Of a stretch of 7,004 nucleotides of DNA, positions 1-6,047 are shown in pieces. Each line of letters begins with the position of its first letter. The first letter of the stretch is position 1. The stretch covers positions 1-7,004 of the forward strand of contig JAVHYH010000171.1 of NCBI GenBank assembly GCA_031119155.1, in the 5' to 3' direction. The stretch comes from Brevundimonas sp. Lineage in GTDB: Bacteria > Pseudomonadota > Alphaproteobacteria > Caulobacterales > Caulobacteraceae. Under the pieces are notes generated by a model. It was not told the DNA's origin and did no database searches. It saw only the letters and a list, made by a program, of their open reading frames with translations. Both the position numbers and the translations under genes were made by a program.

Positions 1-31
1 TCACCTGACCGTCGCTGACGCGCCGGTCTGT

Positions 32-63
32 CCTCTCCATTCGCTTGAGGGCGAACGGAGAGG
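32..63. repeat. REP-like imperfect palindrome (hairpin) after the SDR gene
   Basis: The arms CCTCTCC (32-38) and GGAGAGG (57-63) pair over 7 bp. After one A/C mismatch, TTCGC (40-44) and GCGAA (51-55) pair over 5 bp around a 6-base loop. It lies 17 bases beyond the stop of the minus-strand SDR gene and could act as an mRNA 3' stabiliser or a weak terminator, but no T-run follows on either strand. Its centre (CTTGAGGG) is shared with the hairpin at 6048-6068, which suggests a dispersed repeat family rather than a one-off terminator. The rest of 1-80 holds nothing I can identify. Confidence 0.6.
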
Positions 64-80
64 TGAGTTCATGGTTGCCC

Positions 81-1487
81 TCAGAACCGGCCGATATTGC
101 GCAGGCGGCTGTCCGGGCGGCGGGCGTCGAGGGCGGCGGCGCCGACGGCGGCGGCGATGGTCGCCAGGGCGATCAGGCCGGCGCCTTCCTTGGCGTGGGT
201 CTTCGCATAGTCACCGGCGTCCTCGGCATAGCGGCGGGCGATCTTGCCGTGCTTTTTCAGGGCCTTGCGCGAGGATTTTCGCGTCTTGTTCCACCAGCGG
301 CCGCCGCGGTCGCGAGCGTCGTCGGTGAAGTCATGGGCGCGCGTGCCGGCTTCGCTGAGGCCGTGGCGGACCGTCTCGGCGAAGTCGTCGAAGCGACCGC
401 GAAGGCTGTCTGTATCCACCCAGTCCCGCGGGTCCAGACGGCTTCTCAGCGCCTGATAGCGGGTCGGGCCGGTGCGCTGGTTCAGCAGCAGGGTGGCGAG
501 GCCGACCCCGGCCAGGACCGCGACCACGCCTGCGGCGATGCCGGGATGTTTGCGGACTTCGGCGAGAGCGGAGAACTGGCGAACCATCGGATAGTGAACC
601 TCTTCAGCGAGGCCGTCTTCGGACGGATCGTAGAGCCCGTCGTCGTACAGCTCATGGGCGGAACTCCTGTCCCGCATCAGAGAAGGAGCGAACTTCGCCA
701 GAAGAGGTTCCGCCACGCCGGGCAGGGCGTTGTAGAGGCTGGCGATCAGGCGGCCGCCGCCGCCGACGGTGATTTCGCGGATCGGATGGGTGGCGCAGTA
801 CAGGATGGTGTCCGCCGCCACCCGGGTCGAATAGACCGGCTGGGGGTTCTGGACGGCATAGCCGGTCAGGTTGCGGGCATGCTTGTTGTAGGGCGTGTCC
901 AGCGCCGCCGGCTTGACCAGCGACAGGCTGACCGGGGCGTCATCGCGCATCAGCTCCATGCGCAGGGCGTTGGTGAAGCCCTTCACCGCGTGCTTGGAGG
1001 CGGAATAGACCCCCTGCACCGGCATGGGGGCGTCGGACAGGATGGAGCCGACATTGATGATGGCCCCGCCCCACGGGCGTTCGCGCAGGCGCTCGGCGGC
1101 CAGGATGGAACCGTTGACCACGCCCCAGTAGTTGGTCTCGAACAGGCGGCGCTGGTCCTCCAGCGTGGTCTCGCGGATGGGGCCGAAGATCGAGACGCCC
1201 GCGTTGTTGATCCAGGTGTCGAAGCCGCCGAACAGGCGACGGCATTTGTCGGCGGCCTCGGCCAGGGCGTCGGCGTCGGCGACATCCGCCACCGACCAGG
1301 CGACGCGGGCGCCGGTCGCCTGAAGCTCCTCGCACAGGGCGGCCAGATCCTTTTCCCCACGCGCGATCAGGAAGACGCAGGCCCCGGCCTTCGCCGCCCG
1401 CCGCGCCACCGCCAGACCGATCCCGGAGGTCGCCCCGGTGATGACGATGGTCTGCTTGTTCAGCGGCTTCAGATGGGCTCTGGACAT
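81..1487 (-). CDS. SDR-family NAD(P)-dependent oxidoreductase with a C-terminal membrane-associated extension
   Basis: The 468-residue protein starts with a classical short-chain dehydrogenase/reductase Rossmann domain (about residues 10-250). It has the cofactor glycine motif T17-G-x3-G22-I-G24, the structural NNAG motif (94-97) and the catalytic tetrad N119, S148, Y161 and K165 (YSASK). It should therefore oxidise or reduce a hydroxyl/carbonyl group using NAD(P)(H), but the substrate cannot be read from sequence. Classical SDRs are about 250 residues and extended forms about 350, so the tail is unusual. There is a hydrophobic segment near 316-336, a charged, probably helical stretch (345-432) with a very basic patch near 397-419, and a second Gly/Ala-rich hydrophobic segment near 435-453. 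This suggests inner-membrane anchoring. The ATG start places the glycine motif at the usual distance from the N-terminus, and a weak GGTGA lies just upstream. The gene is divergent from hslO, and no partner gene is adjacent. Confidence 0.9.
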   Translation of the reverse strand: MSRAHLKPLNKQTIVITGATSGIGLAVARRAAKAGACVFLIARGEKDLAALCEELQATGARVAWSVADVADADALAEAADKCRRLFGGFDTWINNAGVSIFGPIRETTLEDQRRLFETNYWGVVNGSILAAERLRERPWGGAIINVGSILSDAPMPVQGVYSASKHAVKGFTNALRMELMRDDAPVSLSLVKPAALDTPYNKHARNLTGYAVQNPQPVYSTRVAADTILYCATHPIREITVGGGGRLIASLYNALPGVAEPLLAKFAPSLMRDRSSAHELYDDGLYDPSEDGLAEEVHYPMVRQFSALAEVRKHPGIAAGVVAVLAGVGLATLLLNQRTGPTRYQALRSRLDPRDWVDTDSLRGRFDDFAETVRHGLSEAGTRAHDFTDDARDRGGRWWNKTRKSSRKALKKHGKIARRYAEDAGDYAKTHAKEGAGLIALATIAAAVGAAALDARRPDSRLRNIGRF

Positions 1488-1514
1488 GAAATCACCGGTT
1501 GAGGTTCACGCGAG

Positions 1515-1520
1515 ACTATA
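1515..1520 (-). promoter_or_regulatory. Candidate -10 element for the SDR gene
   Basis: Read on the minus strand this is TATAGT, five of six matches to TATAAT, in otherwise GC-rich DNA. It is 27 bases upstream of the SDR start codon, which would leave a 5' leader of about 20 bases. No convincing -35 hexamer is seen 16-18 bases further upstream, so this is a weak prediction. Confidence 0.3.
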
Positions 1521-1541
1521 CCGCCAGACGCCGGGCGGGCG

Positions 1542-1578
1542 AGGGGGCCTTATCATCGCCCCTTCGGCCCCCTATCTA
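1542..1578 (+). promoter_or_regulatory. Candidate hslO promoter overlapped by an 8-bp inverted repeat
   Basis: TTATCA (1550-1555) and TATCTA (1573-1578) are 17 bases apart, the right spacing for a sigma-70-type promoter, but both hexamers are imperfect. CCTATCT (1571-1577) also fits the alphaproteobacterial heat-shock (sigma-32) -10 pattern as I remember it, which would suit a chaperone gene. There is no good CTTGAA-type -35 for that reading. A perfect inverted repeat, AGGGGGCC (1542-1549) and GGCCCCCT (1566-1573), spans the same region with a 16-base gap. It could be an operator or a hairpin. The whole divergent gap is 1488-1610. Confidence 0.3.
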
Positions 1579-1600
1579 GCCGCCTTCGTATTTATTGACC

Positions 1601-1605
1601 GAGGA
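1601..1605 (+). promoter_or_regulatory. Ribosome binding site supporting the GTG start of hslO
   Basis: GAGGA ends 5 bases before a GTG codon at 1611. It supports GTG as the initiator; no ATG is available in the conserved N-terminal part of the protein. Confidence 0.6.
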
Positions 1606-1610
1606 CCGCC

Positions 1611-2531
1611 GTGACCGATCACGCGCATACCCATTCGACGCCTTCAGACGACCTGGCCGCCGCCTTCCAGATCGAGGGTTGGCCCGTGCGCGGTCGTCTG
1701 GTGCGTCTGGGTGAGACCATCGATTCCATCCTGTCGGCCCACGCCTATCCGGAGCCGGTCGCGGCCCTGCTGGGCGAAGCTTGCGCGCTGGCGGCCCTGA
1801 TCGGGTCCAGCCTGAAGTTCGAAGGCCGTCTGATCGTACAGGCGCAGGGCAACGGCCCGGTGCGCTATGTCGTGGCCGACTATGGCACCGACGGGCATCT
1901 GCGCGGCTATTGCCGGTTCGATGCGGACGAGGTGGCGGCGGCGTCGCAGGGCTTTGTGCGTCCGGGGGCCAAGACCCTGCTGGGCGACGGCGTGTTCGTG
2001 ATGACGCTGGATCGCGGTCCGGACTTCGAGCGGACGCAGGGCATCACCCCGATCGAGGGCGAGAGCCTGTCGCTGGCCGCCGAACACTATTTCCAGCAGT
2101 CGGAGCAGATCCCGACCAAGGTGCGTCTGGCCGTCGGTTCGGTGGAGACCGAGGCGGGCTCGCAATGGCGCGCGGGCGGGGCGCTGATCCAGCTGATCGC
2201 GGGCGACGAGGCGCGCGGCTCGACCGAGGACGTGTGGGACCGCTCGCGGGCCCTGTTCCAGACCCTGGCCGACGACGAACTGATCGACCCGACGATCACG
2301 CCGGACATCCTGCTGTTCCGCCTGTTCCACGAGGACGGGGTGCGGCTGGAGGACGCGCGCGCCCTGTCGGCCCAGTGCCGTTGCTCCAAGGACCGGATCA
2401 GCGCCGTGCTGGCCTCATTCGGACCGGACGAGCGGGCCGAGATGATCGAGGACGACGGCAAGATCCGCGTCACCTGCGAGTATTGCGCGACGGTCTATGA
2501 GCTGGAGCCGGAAGAGGTGACGGCGGGCTGA
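1611..2531 (+). CDS. hslO: Hsp33 redox-regulated molecular chaperone (33 kDa chaperonin)
   Basis: The 306-residue protein matches the Hsp33 family along its whole length, slightly longer than the roughly 290 residues of Escherichia coli Hsp33. Hsp33 is a cytoplasmic ATP-independent holdase. In the reduced state it binds zinc through four cysteines; oxidative stress with heat or bleach oxidises these, releases zinc, unfolds the C-terminal domain and activates binding of unfolding clients. The four zinc ligands are present as C256-R-C258 and C289-E-Y-C292. The N-terminal chaperone core (about 18-190) carries the family-typical segment with GxGxVRY near 80-86. The first ten residues include three histidines (H4, H6, H8), which is unusual but may be of no consequence. 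The start is GTG. The gene is monocistronic and convergent with the CPBP protease gene, 3 bases between stops. Sigma-32 control is plausible but only weakly supported. Confidence 0.95.
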   Translation: MTDHAHTHSTPSDDLAAAFQIEGWPVRGRLVRLGETIDSILSAHAYPEPVAALLGEACALAALIGSSLKFEGRLIVQAQGNGPVRYVVADYGTDGHLRGYCRFDADEVAAASQGFVRPGAKTLLGDGVFVMTLDRGPDFERTQGITPIEGESLSLAAEHYFQQSEQIPTKVRLAVGSVETEAGSQWRAGGALIQLIAGDEARGSTEDVWDRSRALFQTLADDELIDPTITPDILLFRLFHEDGVRLEDARALSAQCRCSKDRISAVLASFGPDERAEMIEDDGKIRVTCEYCATVYELEPEEVTAG

Positions 2532-2534
2532 GGC

Positions 2535-3248
2535 TCACACCAGCAGGAAGATGCTGTTGGCGAAATTGTGCAGGAGGACCGGCAGCAGCAGGCTGCCGGT
2601 CTTTTCGCGCACCCAGACCAGCAGAAGGGCCGGCGCGCCGGTCAGGAGCATGGTCATGGCGTCGAAGGTGAAGGCGCCGTCGCTGTAGCCCAGCGCGTGG
2701 GCCAGACCGAAGGCGACGGAGCTGATCATCGCCCCCCAGCCCATCGGGGCGCCGAGGCAGCGCAGGGGCCGGGCGAAGGCCTCGTTCAGCATCAGCAGCA
2801 GGACGCCGCGATAGAAGAGCTCTTCGTCCAGGCCCGGCATGGTCAGCTGGAAGGCCAGCTCGTCGACGTCGAGCGGCGGGGTGGGGAAGTACAGGGCCAG
2901 TCCGAGGAAAAGGGCCAGCAGGGCGCCGGACAGGATCAGGGCGCCCTTCAGGCCCTTGCGATCCTGCTTCAGCGTCAGGCCACAGCGTTGCGCGCCGAGG
3001 GCGAAGGCGACGACCAGCGACAGGGCCAGAGCCATGACCTTGCCCTCCCAGTTCCAGTCCGAGGGCCAGAACTGCAGCGGGATGTGGCCGTAGCCGCGGG
3101 TCAGCAGGGCGTCATAGGCGGCCATCAGCGCAAGCGCGCCGAGGAACCAGCCCCACTTCACCCTGCCGCGCAGGGCCAGAGCCGCGACCAGCCCCATGGC
3201 CGCCGTCGCCCCGATCCATCCGCCCAGCGCCATGATCGCATCCGGCAT
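2535..3248 (-). CDS. CPBP-family intramembrane glutamic endopeptidase (Rce1/CAAX-protease-like)
   Basis: This 237-residue polytopic membrane protein has about six to eight hydrophobic segments. It carries the three conserved motifs of the CPBP (ABI/Rce1) family: E142-E143-x3-R147, F180-x3-H184, and H227-x3-N231 near the C-terminus. In this family the glutamates and histidines form the catalytic site within the membrane. Bacterial members include peptidases that process peptides or act in bacteriocin immunity, but many have no known substrate and this one cannot be assigned. The ATG start is supported by a strong ribosome binding site, GGAGGGG on the minus strand (3255-3261), 6 bases upstream. 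The gene follows the 139-residue unknown gene after an 88-base gap in which I see no clear terminator or promoter, so it may be the last gene of that transcript. Its 3' end carries what looks like the terminator of opposing hslO. Confidence 0.88.
   Translation of the reverse strand: MPDAIMALGGWIGATAAMGLVAALALRGRVKWGWFLGALALMAAYDALLTRGYGHIPLQFWPSDWNWEGKVMALALSLVVAFALGAQRCGLTLKQDRKGLKGALILSGALLALFLGLALYFPTPPLDVDELAFQLTMPGLDEELFYRGVLLLMLNEAFARPLRCLGAPMGWGAMISSVAFGLAHALGYSDGAFTFDAMTMLLTGAPALLLVWVREKTGSLLLPVLLHNFANSIFLLV
2577..2605 (+). terminator. Probable rho-independent terminator of hslO, inside the CPBP protease gene
   Basis: GACCGGCAGC (2577-2586) pairs perfectly with GCTGCCGGTC (2592-2601) around the 5-base loop AGCAG, and TTTT (2602-2605) follows at once on the plus strand. 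This 10-bp GC-rich stem with a short T-run begins 46 bases after the hslO stop codon, in the correct orientation for hslO. The same bases encode about residues 216-225 of the CPBP protease on the other strand, so the stem may partly reflect Leu/Pro codon choice there. Confidence 0.55.
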
Positions 3249-3336
3249 GTGTCACCCCTCCGTCGGTTGTTCGGGGGAGAGGCGACGAAGCCGGGCCGTG
3301 GATGCGCGAGGGAAGATGAAATCGCGGTAAGGCGGC

Positions 3337-3756
3337 TCAGCCCTTCGCCTGCGCCTCGACGGTGTCGGCGACGGTGTCGGAGACGGTGCGGCGCTGCATG
3401 CGGAAGGTCCCGGACCAGTCGTCGTGGATCGACCAACTGCCGGCGATGCTGTCGCCGTCCTCCGAGATCAGACCGGTGTACTCGATAGGATCGTCATGCC
3501 CGCCGCCTTCGGGGAATTTGGTGAAGGTCAGGACCTCGCCGTCATGACGGCCGTCGAGGATGGCGGGGATGTCGGGCTGGCCGGCGCCGTTCAGCGTGTC
3601 GGGCTCGGTCGTCGTGCCGGTGACACTGCCGCCGGCGTCCGTCAGTTCGGCGGTGAACGGCGTCGGCGGCAGATCGTCATCCGGGTTCCACTCGGCGTCG
3701 AGCGGATAGAAATAGATCCCCGTCCAGCGCCCCGTCAGATCGATCCGGTCCGCCAT
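3337..3756 (-). CDS. Conserved hypothetical beta-rich protein, translationally coupled to the hydrolase gene
   Basis: This 139-residue acidic protein has no signal peptide, membrane segment or cysteine. It opens with D-L-T-G-R-W-T-G-I-Y (6-15) and closes with G-S-W-S-I (106-110) and W114-S-G-T-F. Short alternating hydrophobic stretches separated by Gly/Asp turns suggest a small beta-barrel or beta-sandwich. From memory it resembles a family of small alphaproteobacterial hypothetical proteins with this start and end pattern; I know of no assigned function. The residues after about 121 look like a disordered tail. The ATG overlaps the TGA stop of the upstream hydrolase gene by one base (TGATG), and no good ribosome binding site lies before it, so translation probably depends on ribosomes finishing the hydrolase. 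A longer reading in the same frame runs back into the hydrolase gene and is a GC-rich artefact. Its role may be linked to the hydrolase, but that is inferred from position only. Confidence 0.75.
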   Translation of the reverse strand: MADRIDLTGRWTGIYFYPLDAEWNPDDDLPPTPFTAELTDAGGSVTGTTTEPDTLNGAGQPDIPAILDGRHDGEVLTFTKFPEGGGHDDPIEYTGLISEDGDSIAGSWSIHDDWSGTFRMQRRTVSDTVADTVEAQAKG

Positions 3757-5606
3757 CAGTAGGCCAGAGCGATGCCGTCCTTGCGCATCTCCGTGGCCGC
3801 GCCGTAGGTCCAGCGACCGCCGGGGTTCTGCTGCATGACCACGTTCTGGTAACCGCCGAAGCCGCCGTCGGGCAGGCCGAGGGGCCAGCCCATGGCTTCG
3901 AGCTGGGCCTTGGTGGCGCCGGGCACGCCGGATTCCAGATGCAGGCGGCCGACGCCCTCGGCCGGTTCGCCGGTGGGCTCGGACGAGCCGTAGTGCTGCC
4001 AGCGGGGGGCGTCTCCCGCTTCCTGCGGGTCGAGGCCGTAGTCGACCATGTTGATGATGATCTGGGCCTGTCCCTGCGGCTGCATCCCGCCGCCCATCAC
4101 GCCCATGGCCATCCATGGATGGCCGTCCTTGACCGCGAAGCCGGGGATGATGGTGTGGAAGGGCCGCTTGCCGGGCGCATAGACGTTGGGGTGGCCGTCG
4201 GTCAGGGCGAACAGCTCGCCCCGATCCTGGAACATGAAGCCGAGGGTGTTGCCCGCGCCGTCGTCGGCGACGAGGCCCGAGCCCATGCCGCGATAGTTGG
4301 ACTGGATCCAGCTGACCATCATGCCGTCCTTGTCGGCCACGCTGAAATAGGTGGTGTCGCCCTGCGTCGGCGCATCGCCGGGGAAGACGCGGTCCATGAC
4401 GCGGTCGGGGCGGATCAGGGCGGCGCGCTGGCGGGCGTACTCCTTGGAGTTCAGCCACTCGACCGGGGTGCGGCTGAAGCGGTCGTCGGCGAACCATCTG
4501 GCCCGATCCTCGAAGGCCAGACGCTTGGCCTCGGCCTGATGGTGGATCGAGGCGGCGGACTGGAAGCCCATGCCTTTCAGGTCGAACTGTTCGCAGACGT
4601 TGAGGATCTGGTTGGTGGACAGGCCCTGGGTGTTCGGCCCGAGGCCATAGACATCGACGCCGCGATAGTTGGTGCGGATCGGCTCGACCCATTCGGTGCG
4701 GTGGGCGGCGAGGTCAGCCTTGTTCAGCCAGCCGCCGATGCGACGGAAATAGCGCTCGATGGCGTCGGCGATGGGGCCTTCATAGAAGGCGTCGCGGCCG
4801 TGTTCGGCGATCAGGCGATAGGTGCGGCCGAGGTCCGGGTTGGCGAACATCTGGCCGACCTTGGGCGTGGCGCCGCCCGGGGCATAGACCCGCTTGCGGT
4901 TGTCATTCTCCTCGATGATCTGCGCCGAGCGGTCGAAGCCCGCCATGTTGCGCTCGAGATAGTAGCCGATGACCGGGGCCATCGGGACGCCTTCCTCGCA
5001 CAGCTCGGCGACCGGCAGCAGGACGTCCTTCCACGGCAGCTTGCCGTAGCGCTGGTGAGCGCTCCACCAGGCGTCGACGGTGCCGGGGACGTTGACGGTA
5101 ACCGCGCCGTAGGAGGGCAGGTGGCCGTTCGGGCGGGCCTTGGACCGCGCCGTCTCCAGCGACAGGCCGAGCGGGCTGTTCCCCGAGCCGTTGAAGCCGA
5201 CGACCTTTCGCTGGGCCGGATCCCACAACATGCAGAAGGCGTCGCCGCCGATGCCGTTGGCGACGGGCTCGAGGAAGCCCAATGCGGCATTGATGGCGAT
5301 GGCGGCGTCCACGGCCGAGCCGCCGCGCCGCAGGGTGTCGATCCCGATCAGGGTGGCGCGCGGATGGGCCGTGGCGGCGGCGCCGTTGGCTCCATAGACG
5401 GTCGAGCGGCCCACGAACTTCGGCCCGGTGATCCGGTCGCCGATGCCGATACCGGCGTAGGGATCAGGGCGTGGGGCCGGTTGGGGCGCAGGCGGGGCGC
5501 TAGCGGGGGCCTGCGTCGTCGCCTGCGGGGTCTGTGCGGACGCGATTCCGCTCCCGGCCAGCAGCGCCCCGGCGGGCAGGGACGACAGGAAGGTGCGACG
5601 ACGCAT
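3756..5606 (-). CDS. Secreted gamma-glutamyltransferase-family Ntn-hydrolase (non-canonical substrate site)
   Basis: The 616-residue precursor belongs to the gamma-glutamyltransferase family of self-cleaving N-terminal-nucleophile hydrolases. Residues 1-25 look like a Tat signal (R3-R4-T-F-L, hydrophobic core, ASA before Q25), followed by a Pro/Ala/Gln-rich linker to about residue 50, so it is probably exported to the periplasm. The large-subunit signature spans about 95-124 (GGSAVDAA to GIGGDAF). The expected autocleavage site is before T418 in D-T418-T-Y-F-S, giving a small subunit of about 199 residues. Unlike E. coli Ggt, the segment that normally holds the gamma-glutamyl-binding arginine reads NGSGNSP (139-145), the usual Ser-Ser reads H484-T485, and the PGGS loop reads GVMGGGMQPQG (502-512). 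The last pattern recalls the YwrD/cephalosporin-acylase-like branch, so another amide substrate is likely. The ATG is chosen for the signal peptide and AAGGGGAG (5615-5622) 8 bases upstream; the open frame continues 99 codons further but lacks both. Confidence 0.88.
   Translation of the reverse strand: MRRRTFLSSLPAGALLAGSGIASAQTPQATTQAPASAPPAPQPAPRPDPYAGIGIGDRITGPKFVGRSTVYGANGAAATAHPRATLIGIDTLRRGGSAVDAAIAINAALGFLEPVANGIGGDAFCMLWDPAQRKVVGFNGSGNSPLGLSLETARSKARPNGHLPSYGAVTVNVPGTVDAWWSAHQRYGKLPWKDVLLPVAELCEEGVPMAPVIGYYLERNMAGFDRSAQIIEENDNRKRVYAPGGATPKVGQMFANPDLGRTYRLIAEHGRDAFYEGPIADAIERYFRRIGGWLNKADLAAHRTEWVEPIRTNYRGVDVYGLGPNTQGLSTNQILNVCEQFDLKGMGFQSAASIHHQAEAKRLAFEDRARWFADDRFSRTPVEWLNSKEYARQRAALIRPDRVMDRVFPGDAPTQGDTTYFSVADKDGMMVSWIQSNYRGMGSGLVADDGAGNTLGFMFQDRGELFALTDGHPNVYAPGKRPFHTIIPGFAVKDGHPWMAMGVMGGGMQPQGQAQIIINMVDYGLDPQEAGDAPRWQHYGSSEPTGEPAEGVGRLHLESGVPGATKAQLEAMGWPLGLPDGGFGGYQNVVMQQNPGGRWTYGAATEMRKDGIALAY
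4107..4124. repeat. Perfect 18-bp palindrome inside the hydrolase gene
   Basis: GGCCATCCATGGATGGCC reads the same on both strands. It lies in the coding sequence for the H-P-W-M-A-M stretch of the small subunit, just before the glycine loop. It may be a product of codon choice; no second copy was seen in the window. Confidence 0.35.
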
Positions 5607-5614
5607 GGGCGGGA

Positions 5615-5640
5615 CTCCCCTTGGAACTGAGGGAGGGGAG
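5615..5640 (-). promoter_or_regulatory. Hydrolase ribosome binding site within a possible sequestering hairpin
   Basis: On the minus-strand mRNA, CTCCCC (complement of 5635-5640) can pair with GGGGAG (complement of 5615-5620), with a 14-base loop. A shifted pairing using a second CTCCC nearer the loop is also possible. The GGGGAG arm is the core of the ribosome binding site for the hydrolase at 5606. The structure fills the 35-base gap after the stop of the upstream membrane-protein gene. Pairing is only 5-6 bp, so the effect is uncertain. Confidence 0.35.
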
Positions 5641-5641
5641 C

Positions 5642-5986
5642 CTAGCGGGTCTGTTCGGGCTGTGAAGTCTGATTGTCCGGGGCGTCGCCGGCGTCTGGCG
5701 TGTGAGGCGAAATCCGCCGCTTGCCTCGGGCCAGCAGGACGCCGAGGCCGGCGGGGACGATCCAACTGAGCATCGGGAGGCCCAGAACGATCAGGCCGGT
5801 GACCCACCACAGCAGCACATCCGGCCCGCCGTCGGACAGGATGAAGGCCGCAGCCGGGAGGTAGAGCCAGAAGGGCAGGGGGACGGCGAGGGCGATCAGC
5901 CACCAGCGCCTGCGCTGCAGCCGCCCGACGATCCAGCCCGTCAGGCCGCCCGCGATCGCCAGGCCGAGGAGCATGAGACCGTACAT
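5642..5986 (-). CDS. Small three-helix inner-membrane protein of unknown function
   Basis: The 114-residue protein has three hydrophobic segments, near 3-21, 28-50 and 57-86. A basic loop R-L-Q-R-R-R (22-27) separates the first two, and a hydrophilic Pro/Gln/Asp-rich tail runs from about 88 to 114. By the positive-inside rule the basic loop after helix 1 should be cytoplasmic; with three helices the N-terminus would then be periplasmic and the tail (RGKRR at 87-91) cytoplasmic. I do not recognise a family. The ATG at 5986 has no clear ribosome binding site; M5 is an alternative. It starts 90 bases beyond the phoB stop, past a hairpin, and ends 35 bases before the hydrolase start on the same strand, so it may be co-transcribed with the hydrolase. 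It is a real gene rather than a shadow frame because its hydrophobic and charged residues are segregated as in a membrane protein and the neighbours leave this gap uncovered. Confidence 0.7.
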   Translation of the reverse strand: MYGLMLLGLAIAGGLTGWIVGRLQRRRWWLIALAVPLPFWLYLPAAAFILSDGGPDVLLWWVTGLIVLGLPMLSWIVPAGLGVLLARGKRRISPHTPDAGDAPDNQTSQPEQTR

Positions 5987-6047
5987 GCGCTCAGGAGGCG
6001 GGGTTTTCGGCGAGTGGTCAAGAAATACGGGCCGATCACCGGCATTC

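Noticed and set aside
1..31. Possible 3' end of a plus-strand gene at the left edge
   Set aside because: At most a few codons would be visible before a stop, so no gene can be supported.
45..1502. A 485-codon open frame on the plus strand opposite the SDR gene
   Set aside because: It is almost exactly antisense to a gene with clear SDR motifs; its translation is rich in Gly/Ala/Arg/Gln with no recognisable domain, as expected for a shadow frame in GC-rich DNA.
2469..2521. GTCACCT and AGGTGAC as a terminator for the CPBP gene inside hslO
   Set aside because: The 7-bp arms are separated by 39 bases and no T-run follows on the minus strand.
3757..4692. Upstream extension of the 139-residue gene to 451 codons
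   Set aside because: The extension lies out of frame inside the hydrolase gene and is Arg/Pro/Gly-rich noise; recognisable protein begins at the ATG overlapping the hydrolase stop.
3939..5630. A 563-codon open frame on the plus strand opposite the hydrolase gene
   Set aside because: Antisense shadow of a well-supported gene; Ala/Gly/Val/Asp-rich low-information translation with no motif.
5649..5675. CTGT repeats resembling a Pho box near the end of the membrane-protein gene
   Set aside because: The spacing is not the 11-base period of Pho boxes, the match is short, and the site lies in coding sequence.
5607..5903. N-terminal extension of the hydrolase by 99 residues
   Set aside because: It overlaps the membrane-protein gene in another frame, and the Tat-like signal and ribosome binding site fit the start at 5606.
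6016..6021. TTGACC on the minus strand as a -35 for the membrane-protein gene
   Set aside because: No acceptable -10 hexamer is found 16-18 bases downstream, only GC-rich sequence.
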